A stretch of DNA of 64,000 nt from Terribacillus aidingensis (GCF_040703035.1 NZ_CP159996.1:1894001-1958000); one strand, 5' to 3'. Shown: positions 25,794 through 35,757, counted from the first letter of the stretch. A program made the numbers and translations. The notes: generated from the sequence alone by a model not told the origin.

Positions 25794-25826
25794 GAAGCAG
25801 CGGCATATGCCGCTGCTTCTTATTTA
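25788..25826. terminator. bidirectional terminator, perfect 19-bp palindrome
   Basis: AAATAAGAAGCAGCGGCAT is followed at once by its exact reverse complement, with A/T tracts at both ends, between the yqzC-like gene and phoU. Confidence 0.85.
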
Positions 25827-26479
25827 TTTAAATCAACTGCAGTACCTTTAACAAGATATAGGATACTTTCTCCAATATTCGTTATATGGTCTCCTACACG
25901 CTCAACAAAGCGCCCAACAAAGACAAGCTGCATCGTCTGTTGATGTTTCCCAGACTGCGCCTTACGCTCATCCAGCATGTCACGGAATAGTTCACCGTAC
26001 ATACTGTCTACCACATTATCCAAATCAGCCAACTTTTTCGCTTTAGTGATATCTTCTTCTTCAAAGGCTTGTACAGCACTATGAATCATTTTACTGACAA
26101 CTTCCTGCATATCACGGATTGCCGGTGGAATGTCATACGGGCTTAATACATTCAATCGGTTTACGCTTTTCGCGATATTTTTTGCATGGTCACCCATCCG
26201 CTCCAAGTCGGAAGATACACGAAGGAAAGCAACCAAGCGTCGCAAATCTGTCGCAACAGGCTGCTGCATCGCAATTAATTGGATCGTAGCTTCATTTATT
26301 TCCTGATCGCGTTCATTCAATAAATCATCATTTTCAATTACTTTATAAGCTAGATCACTGTCTCGCTCATATAATGCGTCTATAGCTTGCTTCAAAGCTG
26401 TGTCTACTTCATATGCAAAAGAAATAATTGATTTCTGGATTGATTCCAAATCTGCTGAAAATTGCTCTCTCGCTACCAT
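25820..26479 (-). CDS. phoU: phosphate transport regulator PhoU
   Basis: A 219-residue all-helical protein with two PhoU repeats, each with the metal-binding pattern DLRRLVAFLRVSSDLERMGDHAKNI and VFVGRFVERVGDHITNIGE (cited in parts). PhoU binds the Pst transporter and the phosphate sensor kinase to damp Pi uptake and Pho signalling. It is the last gene of the pst operon, 21 bases after pstBB. The B. subtilis pst operon lacks a phoU gene, whereas many other Bacillaceae keep it. Confidence 0.95.
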   Translation of the reverse strand: MVAREQFSADLESIQKSIISFAYEVDTALKQAIDALYERDSDLAYKVIENDDLLNERDQEINEATIQLIAMQQPVATDLRRLVAFLRVSSDLERMGDHAKNIAKSVNRLNVLSPYDIPPAIRDMQEVVSKMIHSAVQAFEEEDITKAKKLADLDNVVDSMYGELFRDMLDERKAQSGKHQQTMQLVFVGRFVERVGDHITNIGESILYLVKGTAVDLNK

Positions 26480-26500
26480 ACGTTCTCCTCCAATACGTAA

Positions 26501-27274
26501 TTAACCGAAACGTCCGCTAATATAATCTTCAGTCCGCTTATCTTCCGGGTTAGAGAATATCTTACCCGTTTCTGCTGACTCCACAACACGACCATGCAGG
26601 AAGAAGGCTGTTTTATCTGAAATACGGGAAGCCTGCTGCATATTATGTGTCACGATGACGATACAATACTTTTTCTTAAGCTCCGTCATAAGCTCCTCAA
26701 TTTTCAAAGTGGAAATCGGATCCAATGCAGATGTTGGTTCATCCATCAAGACGACATCCGGTTTCGTTGCAAGCGCACGCGCAATACACAAACGCTGCTG
26801 CTGACCACCGGAAAGACCCATTGCAGAAGACTTTAGGCGATCCTTTACTTCATCCCAAAGCGCAACATCCTTCAAAGTTGTTTCTACGATTTCATCCAAT
26901 TCACTTTTCTTCTTAATACCGTGAATTTTTGGTCCATACACTATATTATCGTAAATTGACTGCGGGAAAGGGTTACCTTTTTGGAAAATCATCCCTACTT
27001 TACGACGTAAATCCACCAAGTCAACTCTGGAATCAAGAATGTTTTTGTTCTTGTAATTAATTTCACCAGTCATACGGACACCTGGCTCCATATTGATCAT
27101 TAGATTAAGTGTCTTGATGAAAGTGGATTTACCACAACCGGATGGACCGATAATAGCATAAATCTCATTATTCAACGCTTCCAGGCTAACATCCTTCAAT
27201 GCATGGAAGTCGTCATACCATAGGTTCAAATCATTCACTTGGAAAATTGTCTCTTTCTCTGCTGCCACTTGCAT
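26501..27274 (-). CDS. pstB: phosphate ABC transporter ATP-binding protein (second PstB)
   Basis: A 257-residue ABC ATPase. Walker A is [10 protein letters not shown] (about residue 42), the signature is [15 protein letters not shown], Walker B is [12 protein letters not shown] and the switch His is in IVTHNMQQA; the PstB-specific [21 protein letters not shown] is present. It energises phosphate import through PstC-PstA. It is the second of two adjacent PstB genes, equivalent to pstBB in B. subtilis. AGGAGG lies 9-10 bases before the ATG; 14 bases separate it from the first PstB gene. Confidence 0.95.
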   Translation of the reverse strand: MQVAAEKETIFQVNDLNLWYDDFHALKDVSLEALNNEIYAIIGPSGCGKSTFIKTLNLMINMEPGVRMTGEINYKNKNILDSRVDLVDLRRKVGMIFQKGNPFPQSIYDNIVYGPKIHGIKKKSELDEIVETTLKDVALWDEVKDRLKSSAMGLSGGQQQRLCIARALATKPDVVLMDEPTSALDPISTLKIEELMTELKKKYCIVIVTHNMQQASRISDKTAFFLHGRVVESAETGKIFSNPEDKRTEDYISGRFG

Positions 27275-27288
27275 AGCTGTCGTTCCTC

Positions 27289-28122
27289 CTACCCGAATCT
27301 ACCGGAAATATATTCTTCTGTTTTCGTTTCAGAAGGATTAGTGAAGATTTTTTTCGTATCATCGTATTCTACGACATCCCCATTTAAGAAGAAGGCGGTC
27401 TTATCAGATACACGAGATGCCTGTGACATGTTATGTGTAACGATAACAATACTATAATCTTCTTTCAGCTGAAGGATAAGTTCTTCAATCTTGGAATTGG
27501 ATACTGGATCAAGCGCAGATGCAGGTTCATCCAATAGGAGAATCTGCGGTTGCATTGCCAACGTACGTGCGATACACAGACGCTGCTGCTGACCACCGGA
27601 TAAAGACAAAGCTGATTGATGCAGACGGTCTTTCACTTCATCCCATAAAGCAGCCTTGCGCAAGCTTTCCTCAACAATTTCGTCTAGGACCTTCTTATTT
27701 TTCTGACCATTGTATTTCAATGCATGTGTAATGTTGTTGTAGATGGATTTAGGGAATGGGTTCGGTTTTTGGAACACCATGCCGATTTCAGAACGCAATG
27801 CAACAACATTGATATCATCACGAAGAATATTGATTCCGTCATAAATGATCTCACCTTCTGCTCGGCTGGAAGGGATCAAGTCATTCATCCGATTGATGGA
27901 GCGGATGAACGTAGATTTTCCACAGCCGGAAGGTCCGATTAGTGCTGTTACTGCGTTCTTTTCGATACCCATATTTGCCCGTTTCACCGCTTCATTATTA
28001 CCGTAGAAAATGCTGAGATCCTTTACATCAAGTACGACTTCTTTCTTGGAAGCTCTTGTAGTGGATGCAGCCATATCATCTTCTGTTTTCGTTTCTGTTG
28101 GTTTATCTGCTGTATAGTTCAT
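27289..28122 (-). CDS. pstB: phosphate ABC transporter ATP-binding protein (first PstB)
   Basis: A 277-residue ABC ATPase with an N-terminal extension of about 30 residues rich in Thr, Lys and Glu. Walker A is [10 protein letters not shown], signature [15 protein letters not shown], Walker [13 protein letters not shown], and the Q-loop is [15 protein letters not shown]. Equivalent to pstBA of B. subtilis. The ATG at 28122 is chosen because GAGAGGAG lies upstream; the longer frame overlaps pstA. Together with its neighbour it may form a PstBA-PstBB heterodimer, which is inference. Confidence 0.95.
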   Translation of the reverse strand: MNYTADKPTETKTEDDMAASTTRASKKEVVLDVKDLSIFYGNNEAVKRANMGIEKNAVTALIGPSGCGKSTFIRSINRMNDLIPSSRAEGEIIYDGINILRDDINVVALRSEIGMVFQKPNPFPKSIYNNITHALKYNGQKNKKVLDEIVEESLRKAALWDEVKDRLHQSALSLSGGQQQRLCIARTLAMQPQILLLDEPASALDPVSNSKIEELILQLKEDYSIVIVTHNMSQASRVSDKTAFFLNGDVVEYDDTKKIFTNPSETKTEEYISGRFG

Positions 28123-28142
28123 GTCACGAACTCCTCTCTTCA

Positions 28143-29030
28143 TCATTTACCTGCTGTTAGCTTCTTATGGATGACACTGCCCAACCATCTAGCGAGGAGA
28201 TTGAACACAAGTACAGCAATGACTAGAACCGCTGATGCTCCATTAGCTACTTCACGTACATCTGGAATAAGTCCTTGTGTATTAACAGACCAGATGTGAA
28301 CGGCAAGTGTTTCAGCTGGTCGGAAAATGTTCAGCGGAGAATTCTCTGCGAATGGATTCCAGTTTCCATAATCAAGTGTCGGTGTTGAAAGGCCTGCTGT
28401 ATAAAGCAATGCCGCTGCTTCTCCAAATACACGGCCGGAAGCTAGAATTGCACCTGTTAGAATACCTGGGAAAGCATAGGGAAGTATAACTGTCTTAATT
28501 GTATGCCATCTTGTAATACCTAAAGCTAAGCTCGCTTCTTTCTGTTCTTTCGGTACGCTCCGGATCGCATCCTCTGTTACTCGCACCATTACTGGAATAT
28601 TAAAGATAGTAAGTGCCAAAGCACCGCCGATGATTGTGTAGCCCCAGCCAGTGATGTTTACAAAGATCAAAAGACCAAACAAACCTACGACGATAGAAGG
28701 TAAAGAAGCCAGCATCTCGATACACGTACGGATAAAATTCGTGATTTTGCCTGGTTTTGCGTATTCTGCCATGTAAATCCCGCCACATACCCCTAGTGGT
28801 ACTGTGATGACCATTGTGATAAACAGGATATACAAGGAGTTGAATAATTGGTCACGGATACCGCCGCCAGCTTGATAGGAGCTGGAAGGAGACGTCAAGA
28901 AATCCCATGTCACCTGTGGCAATCCATTAGATAATATGAAATAGAATAGGTAAAGCAGCAATGCAACCATGATTGCTGCGATCGTGTAAAATACACCTGT
29001 TGCGATACGATCTGTGATTCTGCTGTTCAT
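28143..29030 (-). CDS. pstA: phosphate ABC transporter permease PstA
   Basis: A 295-residue permease with six predicted membrane helices. The EAA loop for contact with PstB reads [20 protein letters not shown], and the conserved [15 protein letters not shown] is present. The ATG overlaps the pstC stop by one base (TAATG), with AGGAGG upstream inside pstC, so it is translationally coupled. It forms the membrane channel with PstC for high-affinity phosphate import. Confidence 0.96.
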   Translation of the reverse strand: MNSRITDRIATGVFYTIAAIMVALLLYLFYFILSNGLPQVTWDFLTSPSSSYQAGGGIRDQLFNSLYILFITMVITVPLGVCGGIYMAEYAKPGKITNFIRTCIEMLASLPSIVVGLFGLLIFVNITGWGYTIIGGALALTIFNIPVMVRVTEDAIRSVPKEQKEASLALGITRWHTIKTVILPYAFPGILTGAILASGRVFGEAAALLYTAGLSTPTLDYGNWNPFAENSPLNIFRPAETLAVHIWSVNTQGLIPDVREVANGASAVLVIAVLVFNLLARWLGSVIHKKLTAGK

Positions 29031-29959
29031 TAGATTTTCCTCCTACCGGACAAGTAACGGACAATAAAGATAAATACGAACGAAATGATCAGCAAGATGA
29101 GACCCATAGACCAAAGTGTATTATTCTCAATGCTGCCATATGTCGTATGTCCGATATTCAATGTAACAATTGTTGTCAATGTTCCAGCTGTGTCAAAAAT
29201 GCTGCCCGGAATATCTCGTGTATTACCGATAACCATTTGTACAGCCAATGCTTCGCCGAATGCACGTGCCATTCCCAATACGATGGCTGTAAGCAGTGAT
29301 GGTAATGCTGCCGGAATCAATACTTTACGAATTGTCTGCCAGCGTGTCGCGCCTAGCGCAAGTGAACCTTGCCGTAAGCTGTTCGGCAATGAGCGCATGG
29401 CATCTGTTGCTATAGTAGTAACCGTAGGGAGAATCATAACTGTAAGGACGATGACACCTGCAAACAAACTAAACCCGATACCTGGAAAATGATCTCTCAA
29501 TAATGGCACTAGGACAACTAGTCCGATGAAACCATATACTACAGAAGGTATACCTACTAATAATTCAATAACCGGCTGCAGTACTTTTTTACCAAATTTC
29601 GGTGCGATTTCAGACATGAATATCGCTGCCCCGATGCCTAGTGGTGCTGCAATTAGAGCTGATAGGAAAGTAACGGCTAATGAGCCGAAAATAAATGGAA
29701 ATATACCGAATGATGCATTCTCGCCACCTGTTGGGTTCCAGTTCGCACTAGTTAAATATGCGATTGGATTAATATTATTGACAGTAAATGACTGAAGTCC
29801 TTTTTGCGCAAGGAAAACAGTAACTGCAATGGTAGCAGCAATCATAATTACTGCACATATAGTAACGAGGGAACGTCCGCGTACTTCGTCCCACCGTCTG
29901 TTTTTCTTAGTTAGTATCAGCCGTTCTTCAGCTGATGGAGATACTGATGCTTTTGCCAA
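29030..29959 (-). CDS. pstC: phosphate ABC transporter permease PstC
   Basis: A 309-residue permease with six helices after a basic N-terminus. Characteristic segments are GIGAAIFMSEIAP, LVGIPSVVYGFIGLVVLVP, the EAA loop QGSLALGATRWQTIRKVLIP and ARAFGEALAVQMVIGN. It pairs with PstA in the Pst transporter. It is separated from pstS by a 132-base gap that holds a stable hairpin, so PstS and the rest of the transporter may be made at different levels. Confidence 0.96.
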   Translation of the reverse strand: MAKASVSPSAEERLILTKKNRRWDEVRGRSLVTICAVIMIAATIAVTVFLAQKGLQSFTVNNINPIAYLTSANWNPTGGENASFGIFPFIFGSLAVTFLSALIAAPLGIGAAIFMSEIAPKFGKKVLQPVIELLVGIPSVVYGFIGLVVLVPLLRDHFPGIGFSLFAGVIVLTVMILPTVTTIATDAMRSLPNSLRQGSLALGATRWQTIRKVLIPAALPSLLTAIVLGMARAFGEALAVQMVIGNTRDIPGSIFDTAGTLTTIVTLNIGHTTYGSIENNTLWSMGLILLIISFVFIFIVRYLSGRRKI

Positions 29960-30045
29960 CTTCTACAACTCCTCATGAAAACAGCGGAAAGGAACACCCT
30001 AAAAAAGGCCTCCCGCTGTCTGTGATAGCTAATTTATAACCACAG

Positions 30046-30080
30046 TAAGGTAAATGCAGTATGTCACTGCATCTACCTTA
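30046..30080 (-). other. stable hairpin between pstS and pstC
   Basis: Arms 30046-30060 and 30066-30080 pair over 14 of 15 positions with a five-base loop. On the minus strand it is not followed by a T tract (CTGTGG instead), so it is unlikely to be a full terminator and more likely a stabiliser or processing element at the 3' end of pstS mRNA. Confidence 0.6.
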
Positions 30081-30091
30081 TGTTTTAGATA

Positions 30092-31018
30092 TTATTTTTC
30101 AGTAATGTTTCCTTCTGCGTCGCGTTCAACCTTCATGTCAGTCATTGGAACGTAGCCTTGTTCAGGTACGATTGTAGTTTGAACTTCGTCGCTTAGCATA
30201 TAATCTAGGAATTCTTTCGCTAGGCCTTCAGGCTCTCCGTTTGTATAAGAGTGCTGATAAGCCCAGATTGGGAAGTCACCAGATCCGATTGTTTCGTTTG
30301 TAGCTTCAACACCATCGATTTTAGCTTTTACGATAGTATCGTCATCGAAGTAAGATAGTGCCAAGTAGCCAATTGCTCCATCTGTATCAGCAACGATTTG
30401 CTTAACAGTGTTGGAAGAATCCTCTGTAATACCTTCTGCCGGCGTTTCGCCATCAAGTGCGTATTTCACGAAAGTATCACGTGTACCAGAAGAATCAGGA
30501 CGGTTAACAAGTGTGATTTCTTGATCTTCTCCGCCTACTTCAGACCAGTTCGTAACCTTACCAGTGAAGATATCGATTAGCTGCTGTTTTGTAAGATCAT
30601 CTACACCTGCTTTAGGGTTGATAGCTGCAGTCATACCAACTACTGCTACTTGATGATCAACAAGAGTTCCAGCGTCAATGCCTTCTTTCTCTTCAGCGAA
30701 TACATCAGAGTTACCGATGTCGATAGAACCTTCCTGAACTTGGCTTAGTCCAGCACCTGAACCACCTGCTTGAACTTGAATGTCTGCATCAGCGTTATCA
30801 GCTTTGTATTGTTCAGCTGCTGCTGCTACTAGAGGCTGCATCGCACTGGAACCTGCTACAACGATGGAAGTTTCAGAAGCTTCTCCGCCGCCGCTATTGC
30901 TGTTCCCGCTTGTGTTTCCTTCTGTTTCTTCGCCGCCAGCGTTACCGCCACATGCTGCAAGTACACCGATAACTAGTGCGAACATTGCAAGCAATACAGA
31001 TAGTTTCATCTTCTTCAT
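30092..31018 (-). CDS. pstS: phosphate-binding lipoprotein PstS
   Basis: A 308-residue extracellular solute-binding lipoprotein. The signal peptide ends in the lipobox VLAAC with Cys at about residue 22, followed by a Gly/Ser/Asn-rich linker. The phosphate-binding motifs VVAGSSAMQPL, AGGSGAGLSQV and NRPDSSGTRDTF are all present. It captures Pi and delivers it to PstC-PstA. It is the first gene of the operon, behind a four-repeat Pho box, so it should be induced strongly on phosphate starvation. Confidence 0.97.
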   Translation of the reverse strand: MKKMKLSVLLAMFALVIGVLAACGGNAGGEETEGNTSGNSNSGGGEASETSIVVAGSSAMQPLVAAAAEQYKADNADADIQVQAGGSGAGLSQVQEGSIDIGNSDVFAEEKEGIDAGTLVDHQVAVVGMTAAINPKAGVDDLTKQQLIDIFTGKVTNWSEVGGEDQEITLVNRPDSSGTRDTFVKYALDGETPAEGITEDSSNTVKQIVADTDGAIGYLALSYFDDDTIVKAKIDGVEATNETIGSGDFPIWAYQHSYTNGEPEGLAKEFLDYMLSDEVQTTIVPEQGYVPMTDMKVERDAEGNITEK

Positions 31019-31070
31019 GTTTAATTTTCCCCCTAAGTGATTCGATTAGTTCATTTGCCTTACAAGTACA

Positions 31071-31124
31071 ATATTAACTTGTCTCTATTAAGGAAAAATA
31101 AACGGAATGTAAAGGTTGTGTAAA
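31071..31124 (-). promoter_or_regulatory. Pho box and -10 element of the pst operon
   Basis: On the minus strand four TTnACA-like hexamers occur at exact 11-base spacing: TTTACA (31119-31124), TTTACA (31108-31113), TTTATT (31097-31102) and TTAATA (31086-31091). A TAATAT at 31071-31076 serves as -10, 9 bases downstream. This is the PhoP-binding pattern of Bacillus Pho promoters, which lack a good -35. Confidence 0.88.
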
Positions 31125-31142
31125 TTTAAGTATTAATTTGTT

Positions 31143-31184
31143 GAAAAAAAAAGAACCACCCCGTTTATTGGAGTGGTTCTTTGG
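31143..31184 (-). terminator. terminator after pbpA
   Basis: AGAACCACTCC / GGGTGGTTCT stem followed by nine T on the minus strand, 10 bases after the pbpA stop. Confidence 0.85.
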
Positions 31185-31193
31185 GTATAATTA

Positions 31194-33260
31194 TTATTCG
31201 TTTTTGTCTTCATCGTCCGGAGCTGTATGCTCATAATAGTATTCAAGTGCGCGGTTGGCTATATTGTAGGTAATAGGATATTGTCCACCGCCATTAATTA
31301 CGCCAGTGTTTGGCACCATGATAGCGAAGGCAATATCAGGGTTCTCAGAATCTGCATATCCAATCAATGTAAGGTTTTCTAATTCTGTGCCATTGATACT
31401 AGTCTGAGCCGTACCTGTCTTACCGGAAATATCATAAGTCTTTGCTTTCTCACTCAAATGACTATAGGCAGTTCCGTTTTGCGTCTGAAACACCATCTTG
31501 AACCCTTTTTTTACTTGTTCGATTTGTTCATCAGTTGCCGTTATTTTATTCAGTACTTCGGGTGACTTTGTTTCAGCTAATGGACCTAGTTTATCCTTCT
31601 CATTCGAAGGTTCATGAATCTCACTTACAAAATGCGGTTTTATACGATATCCGCCATTTGCGATGGTAGAAACATATTGGGCCAGCTGCATAGTTGTGTA
31701 CGTGTCGAACTGCCCAATCGAGAAGTCAAGCAGGTTACCCGCCTGTCCTGTTGTACCAACGTAACCAGTTGATTCAGATGGCAAATCAATACCTGTTTCA
31801 ACACCTAAACCTACTTGGTTATAATAGTTCCGTAATTTCCGGAATGCATCATGATCGAAATTTACAGATTGATTCGCCTTGTAATTATATTCTCCCCCGA
31901 TTCGCAATGCTACATTGAACATATAAACGTTGGAAGACATTTGCAATGCCTGTAAATCATTGATTGACCCCATATTCTTATAAGAAGATTTTACTGGAGT
32001 ACCTTTAATCTTCATCGGTGTATCATAGAATCTGTCTCCCATATCGATAACACCTTCTTGATAACCCGCAAGCAATGTCGCTCCCTTAACAGTGGAACCA
32101 ACTGCATTTGCGCTGAAGACGGTATTCATATCAGCAGATTCATACTTATTATCTTCCCGGTTATAATGCTGACCGCTTGCGGCGTAAATTTCACCTGTAT
32201 TCGGATTAAGCATTACCGCCATTGCATCTTCCATATAGCGATTTGCACCAGGATGCTTGTTTATTGCACCTTTTAACTCTTCACGCACAATCTTGTCCAG
32301 TTCTTTCTGGAAGTCCATATTGATGGACAATTGAAGATCCTGACCGCGCTGCCCTTCAGAGATTACCTCCTGGGACACGATGTTGTTGCTGTTATCCGTT
32401 ACGTAGCGGACACGCTTTTTGTCACCTTTCAGGAGACTTTCATATTCCTTCTCAAGTCCGCTCGTACCAATCCGGTCATTAAGCTGGTAGTTGCGGGACT
32501 TGTAATAATCCTCTTCCCCTTCTGGGATACCGGTTTTGATGCCGCCAAGGATGCCGCTTAGAGAACCATCATACGGATAATAACGCTCCCAATCGGTTGC
32601 AACATTGATGCCGGACAATTCGCCCATGTTTTCGGCTATCGTCGCATATTCCTCTTCGGTGACATTTTTATTCTTGATTACATGCGGCACAAGCTCTGTA
32701 GCGCTGTCGATTTCACGTTTGATAGCGATAATTTGTTTGGCATGATCATCACTCTCAAGTTCTTTATAGTCATCCTCCGTTATCCGATCTAAAGTAAGAT
32801 CGTAAACTTCTGAGTCATCAAGGGTCTCTTTTTCTGAAGCAGTGATCCTGCCGTTTGCTTCGTCTGAGTTCAATACGTACCAATACTCTTTGTACTCACG
32901 CTCGGTAATCTTGTCGATTGCCTTATCATCCATCTTGATGATATCGGCAAGCTTAGTGGCAATCTCCAAACGTTTTTCAGAAGAATCTCCGTTTTTTGGC
33001 GGAGTATATGTGATCGAATAGACTGGCTCATTCCCGACAATCACATTTCCTTCGCTATCATAAATCATTCCGCGCGGAACAGAAATTTCAGCGATATCAT
33101 TTGTCGTCTCTTCCAATACTGCCTGGTGCTCTTCCCCTTTGATTATCTGCACAACTCCGAGCTGCAGAATCAAGGCTGAGAACAGCAGGAAAACAATCGC
33201 AAACAAAATATTGAGACGGAAAGGAAGCAGTGCACGCTTCTTCTTCCTTTTTTTAGACAT
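31194..33260 (-). CDS. pbpA: class B penicillin-binding protein (PBP2A type)
   Basis: A 688-residue peptidoglycan transpeptidase. A very basic N-terminus and one membrane anchor (residues 14-40) are followed by the dimerisation domain (VPRGMIYDSEGNVIVGNEP) and the transpeptidase domain with SxxK in AVGSTVKGATL, SxN in MSSNVYMF and KTG in ISGKTGTAQ. Place beside yqgE and sodA matches pbpA of B. subtilis, which acts in lateral wall synthesis of rods. The C-terminal tail is acidic. Confidence 0.94.
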   Translation of the reverse strand: MSKKRKKKRALLPFRLNILFAIVFLLFSALILQLGVVQIIKGEEHQAVLEETTNDIAEISVPRGMIYDSEGNVIVGNEPVYSITYTPPKNGDSSEKRLEIATKLADIIKMDDKAIDKITEREYKEYWYVLNSDEANGRITASEKETLDDSEVYDLTLDRITEDDYKELESDDHAKQIIAIKREIDSATELVPHVIKNKNVTEEEYATIAENMGELSGINVATDWERYYPYDGSLSGILGGIKTGIPEGEEDYYKSRNYQLNDRIGTSGLEKEYESLLKGDKKRVRYVTDNSNNIVSQEVISEGQRGQDLQLSINMDFQKELDKIVREELKGAINKHPGANRYMEDAMAVMLNPNTGEIYAASGQHYNREDNKYESADMNTVFSANAVGSTVKGATLLAGYQEGVIDMGDRFYDTPMKIKGTPVKSSYKNMGSINDLQALQMSSNVYMFNVALRIGGEYNYKANQSVNFDHDAFRKLRNYYNQVGLGVETGIDLPSESTGYVGTTGQAGNLLDFSIGQFDTYTTMQLAQYVSTIANGGYRIKPHFVSEIHEPSNEKDKLGPLAETKSPEVLNKITATDEQIEQVKKGFKMVFQTQNGTAYSHLSEKAKTYDISGKTGTAQTSINGTELENLTLIGYADSENPDIAFAIMVPNTGVINGGGQYPITYNIANRALEYYYEHTAPDDEDKNE

Positions 33261-33329
33261 AATGTTCCCCCATTCTTACATACTGGTCCCATTATATCAT
33301 CATCCTCGATCCGCTTCTACTATAGAATG

Positions 33330-34592
33330 TCAGCGATTGTCGTCTCCTGCAATTTCATTTTTCGGAAGCTTCTTAACCGAAGCAGCTGGTGCGAAGCTCT
33401 TGATATGCCTCGTGAAAAAGTAGATGAAAAATGGTCCTGTTCCAAGAATGAACATCAGGTAAGGAATGGAAGCATCTGCCCAGATCCCTACCCCGATAAG
33501 CAAAAGCACAACAGATACAATCCTGCCTATGTTTGTTGCTGCATCGCTAAGGACTATATACTCCACCCGCAGTTTTGCAGCATCCCTCGCCTTACCGATC
33601 ACATCATACGAAAGGGACAAATAAGGCACATAGAGAATCGGATAGAAAACACCGATGATAGCAGCATAAATCAGCAAAGTAGTAAAATTAAGCTCAACCA
33701 ATAGAAGCACGACACTAAGTGAAAGCGCAACACCACTAAGGAAGATAGCCGTCTTTCTTTGCCGGCTTTTAATATAACGGGTTGCTATATAATAGAAGAT
33801 AAACGAAAATGCGGAATAGACAAGATTAAACGTACCAAGCGAAAGCTCACTATTTGTAACGATAAAAACCCAGACGGAGATGATGAATGTATAGATACCT
33901 TCTCTCACACCTTGGAACACATGTGCAAGCACTGTATTGCGCCAAGCCGCATCATGTTTGACTTCCTTCCATGCTTGCATCAGCCCGAATTTACCTTCTG
34001 CTCCTCTTCTTTTGATACCTGCTGTACATATGACGGCCAAAAGGAACAAAAAGAACGATACAGCGAAAATCAGTGTGTAGCCATGAGAATTATTCATTCT
34101 GGTAATGATATAACCGGCAACAAACGGACCGATCATACCTGTTAAAGATTGCAATAGTCCTGATACACCATTGAAAAAGTCTCTTGTTTCTGGTTCTGTC
34201 ACTTCGAAAGTAAGCACAGAATAAGCCAGCCAGTACATCCCATAGCCTATTCCAAGCACCGCCCCAAGAAGCAAGTTATAAGAAGCTGCTTTTTCCCCCG
34301 TGAATAAAACAAGAAGGAAAAACACACTAAGGAAAAATACCCCTATGCGGAGTATGATGACTCGGTCGATTCGTTTTGCCCAGCTCCCAGATAATGTGAA
34401 GAGAATTGTTTGAGCAACATAAATCGCTAAATTGTACACCGCAATATTGATTAGATCATTGGTCTGTTTCCATAAGTAAATATTGACGAACGTATTCGAC
34501 AGAAAGATACCGAGAGAGTAAAGGGCCCCGATAATTAGCAGCACATGCAGCTCTTTCCTGGCAGAATCCGCGGTAAATAAGTTCGGCTTCAT
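33330..34592 (-). CDS. yqgE: MFS transporter YqgE
   Basis: A 420-residue integral membrane protein with twelve predicted helices, in the major facilitator superfamily. Between helices 2 and 3 is SGSWAKRIDRVIILRIG, the usual MFS loop; the middle loop (IKRRGAEGKFGLMQAWKEVKHD) is hydrophilic. Substrate unknown. AAAGGAG lies before the ATG. It lies between sodA and pbpA as in B. subtilis. Confidence 0.85.
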   Translation of the reverse strand: MKPNLFTADSARKELHVLLIIGALYSLGIFLSNTFVNIYLWKQTNDLINIAVYNLAIYVAQTILFTLSGSWAKRIDRVIILRIGVFFLSVFFLLVLFTGEKAASYNLLLGAVLGIGYGMYWLAYSVLTFEVTEPETRDFFNGVSGLLQSLTGMIGPFVAGYIITRMNNSHGYTLIFAVSFFLFLLAVICTAGIKRRGAEGKFGLMQAWKEVKHDAAWRNTVLAHVFQGVREGIYTFIISVWVFIVTNSELSLGTFNLVYSAFSFIFYYIATRYIKSRQRKTAIFLSGVALSLSVVLLLVELNFTTLLIYAAIIGVFYPILYVPYLSLSYDVIGKARDAAKLRVEYIVLSDAATNIGRIVSVVLLLIGVGIWADASIPYLMFILGTGPFFIYFFTRHIKSFAPAASVKKLPKNEIAGDDNR

Positions 34593-34647
34593 AATGCCAT
34601 CTCCTTTTACTGCTACTTAGTATCTGCCATCCGAAAAGAGATATGCA

Positions 34648-34688
34648 CAAAAAAAAGACACCAGCTAAAAGCTGATATCTTTTTGAAT
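34648..34688 (-). terminator. terminator after sodA
   Basis: On the minus strand AAAGATATCAGCT / AGCTGGTGTCTTT with loop TTT, followed by a T run. Confidence 0.8.
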
Positions 34689-34695
34689 AACCGTC

Positions 34696-35307
34696 TTATT
34701 TTGCTTCTCTGTAAAGACGCTCTACTTCATCCCAGTTTACAACGTTCCAGAAAGCACTGATGTAATCAGGACGTTTGTTTTGATATTTCAAGTAGTATGC
34801 ATGCTCCCATACATCAAGGCCAAGAATTGGTGTCTTGCCTTCCATTACAGGGTTGTCTTGGTTTGGAGTAGATACGATATCTACTTCACCGTTTTCTACA
34901 ATAAGCCAAGCCCAGCCAGAACCGAAACGGCCTGCTGCTGCAGCTGCGAATTCTTCTTTGAATTTATCTAGTGTACCGTATTTGTTTGCAATGGCACTAG
35001 CTACTTCGCCAGTTGGCTCACCGCCGCCATTTGGAGAAAGAAGCTTCCAGAATAGGCTGTGGTTGTAATGGCCGCCACCATTGTTGCGTACAGCTGTCTG
35101 TACGTCAGAAGGAAGTTCGTTAACACCTGCAACAAGCTCTTCCAAGGATTTGCTTTCCAAGTCAGCTTTTCCTGCGATTGCGTCGTTTAGCTTCGTCACA
35201 TATGTGTTGTGATGTTTTGTGTGGTGGATGTTCATTGTTTCCTTATCGATATGAGGCTCAAGTGCGTCGTATGCATAAGGCAATTCTGGTAGTTCAAATT
35301 TAGCCAT
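34696..35307 (-). CDS. sodA: superoxide dismutase (Mn)
   Basis: A 203-residue Fe/Mn superoxide dismutase. Metal ligands are H28 (NIHHTKHH), H83 (GHYNHSLFW), D165 and H169 ([12 protein letters not shown]). [11 protein letters not shown] and the NQD near residue 150 fit the manganese type. It removes superoxide in the cytoplasm. A single gene with its own terminator; AAGGAGG lies before the ATG. The 130 bases upstream show no promoter I can name with confidence. Confidence 0.97.
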   Translation of the reverse strand: MAKFELPELPYAYDALEPHIDKETMNIHHTKHHNTYVTKLNDAIAGKADLESKSLEELVAGVNELPSDVQTAVRNNGGGHYNHSLFWKLLSPNGGGEPTGEVASAIANKYGTLDKFKEEFAAAAAGRFGSGWAWLIVENGEVDIVSTPNQDNPVMEGKTPILGLDVWEHAYYLKYQNKRPDYISAFWNVVNWDEVERLYREAK

Positions 35308-35442
35308 GATTATTCCTCCTTAAATGATATGTAATTCAAAGGTGATTACCTTTTCGTAAAGCGTACCAAAGCTTGTCTGAAACGGCAAGCATTTTGCTTC
35401 AAGAGCCTTGTATATTCTTCCCAGCTTCCTGTTTTTAACGCA

Positions 35443-35478
35443 CAAAAAAACAGCCATTCATCTGAACAGCTGTTTAGG
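35443..35478 (-). terminator. terminator of the tRNA cluster
   Basis: On the minus strand AACAGC / GCTGTT with an inner TTCA / TGAA pairing, then seven T, directly after tRNA-Phe. Confidence 0.75.
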
Positions 35479-35480
35479 AG

Positions 35481-35553
<73 letters not shown>

Positions 35554-35559
35554 AAGATA

Positions 35560-35652
35560 TGGCGGAGGAAGAGGGATTCGAACCCCCGCGAGCCGTTAAG
35601 CTCCTGTCGGTTTTCAAGACCGATCCCTTCAGCCAAACTTGGGTATTCCTCC
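35560..35652 (-). tRNA. tRNA-Ser (anticodon TGA)
   Basis: A long class II tRNA: acceptor GGAGGAA / TTCCTCC, anticodon loop CTTGAAA with TGA, and a long variable arm (AGGAGCTTAACGGCTCGC). CCA is encoded at 35560-35562. Confidence 0.95.
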
Positions 35653-35680
35653 GCGATGTTTCATATTAAATTCTTGTAAA

Positions 35681-35757
35681 TGGTGGACCCTGCAGGACTC
35701 GAACCTGCGACCGATCGGTTATGAGCCGATAGCTCTAACCAACTGAGCTAAGGGTCC
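35681..35757 (-). tRNA. tRNA-Ile2 (anticodon CAT, lysidine type)
   Basis: Acceptor GGACCCT / AGGGTCC and anticodon loop CTCATAA. The CTCATAA loop with this acceptor resembles tRNA-Ile2, whose CAT is changed to lysidine-AT by TilS, and not elongator or initiator Met. CCA is encoded. Confidence 0.85.

Noticed and set aside
35681..35757. initiator tRNA-Met
   Set aside because: The CAT anticodon is in a CTCATAA loop with a fully paired GGACCCT acceptor, as in tRNA-Ile2; initiator tRNA begins with a mismatched first pair.
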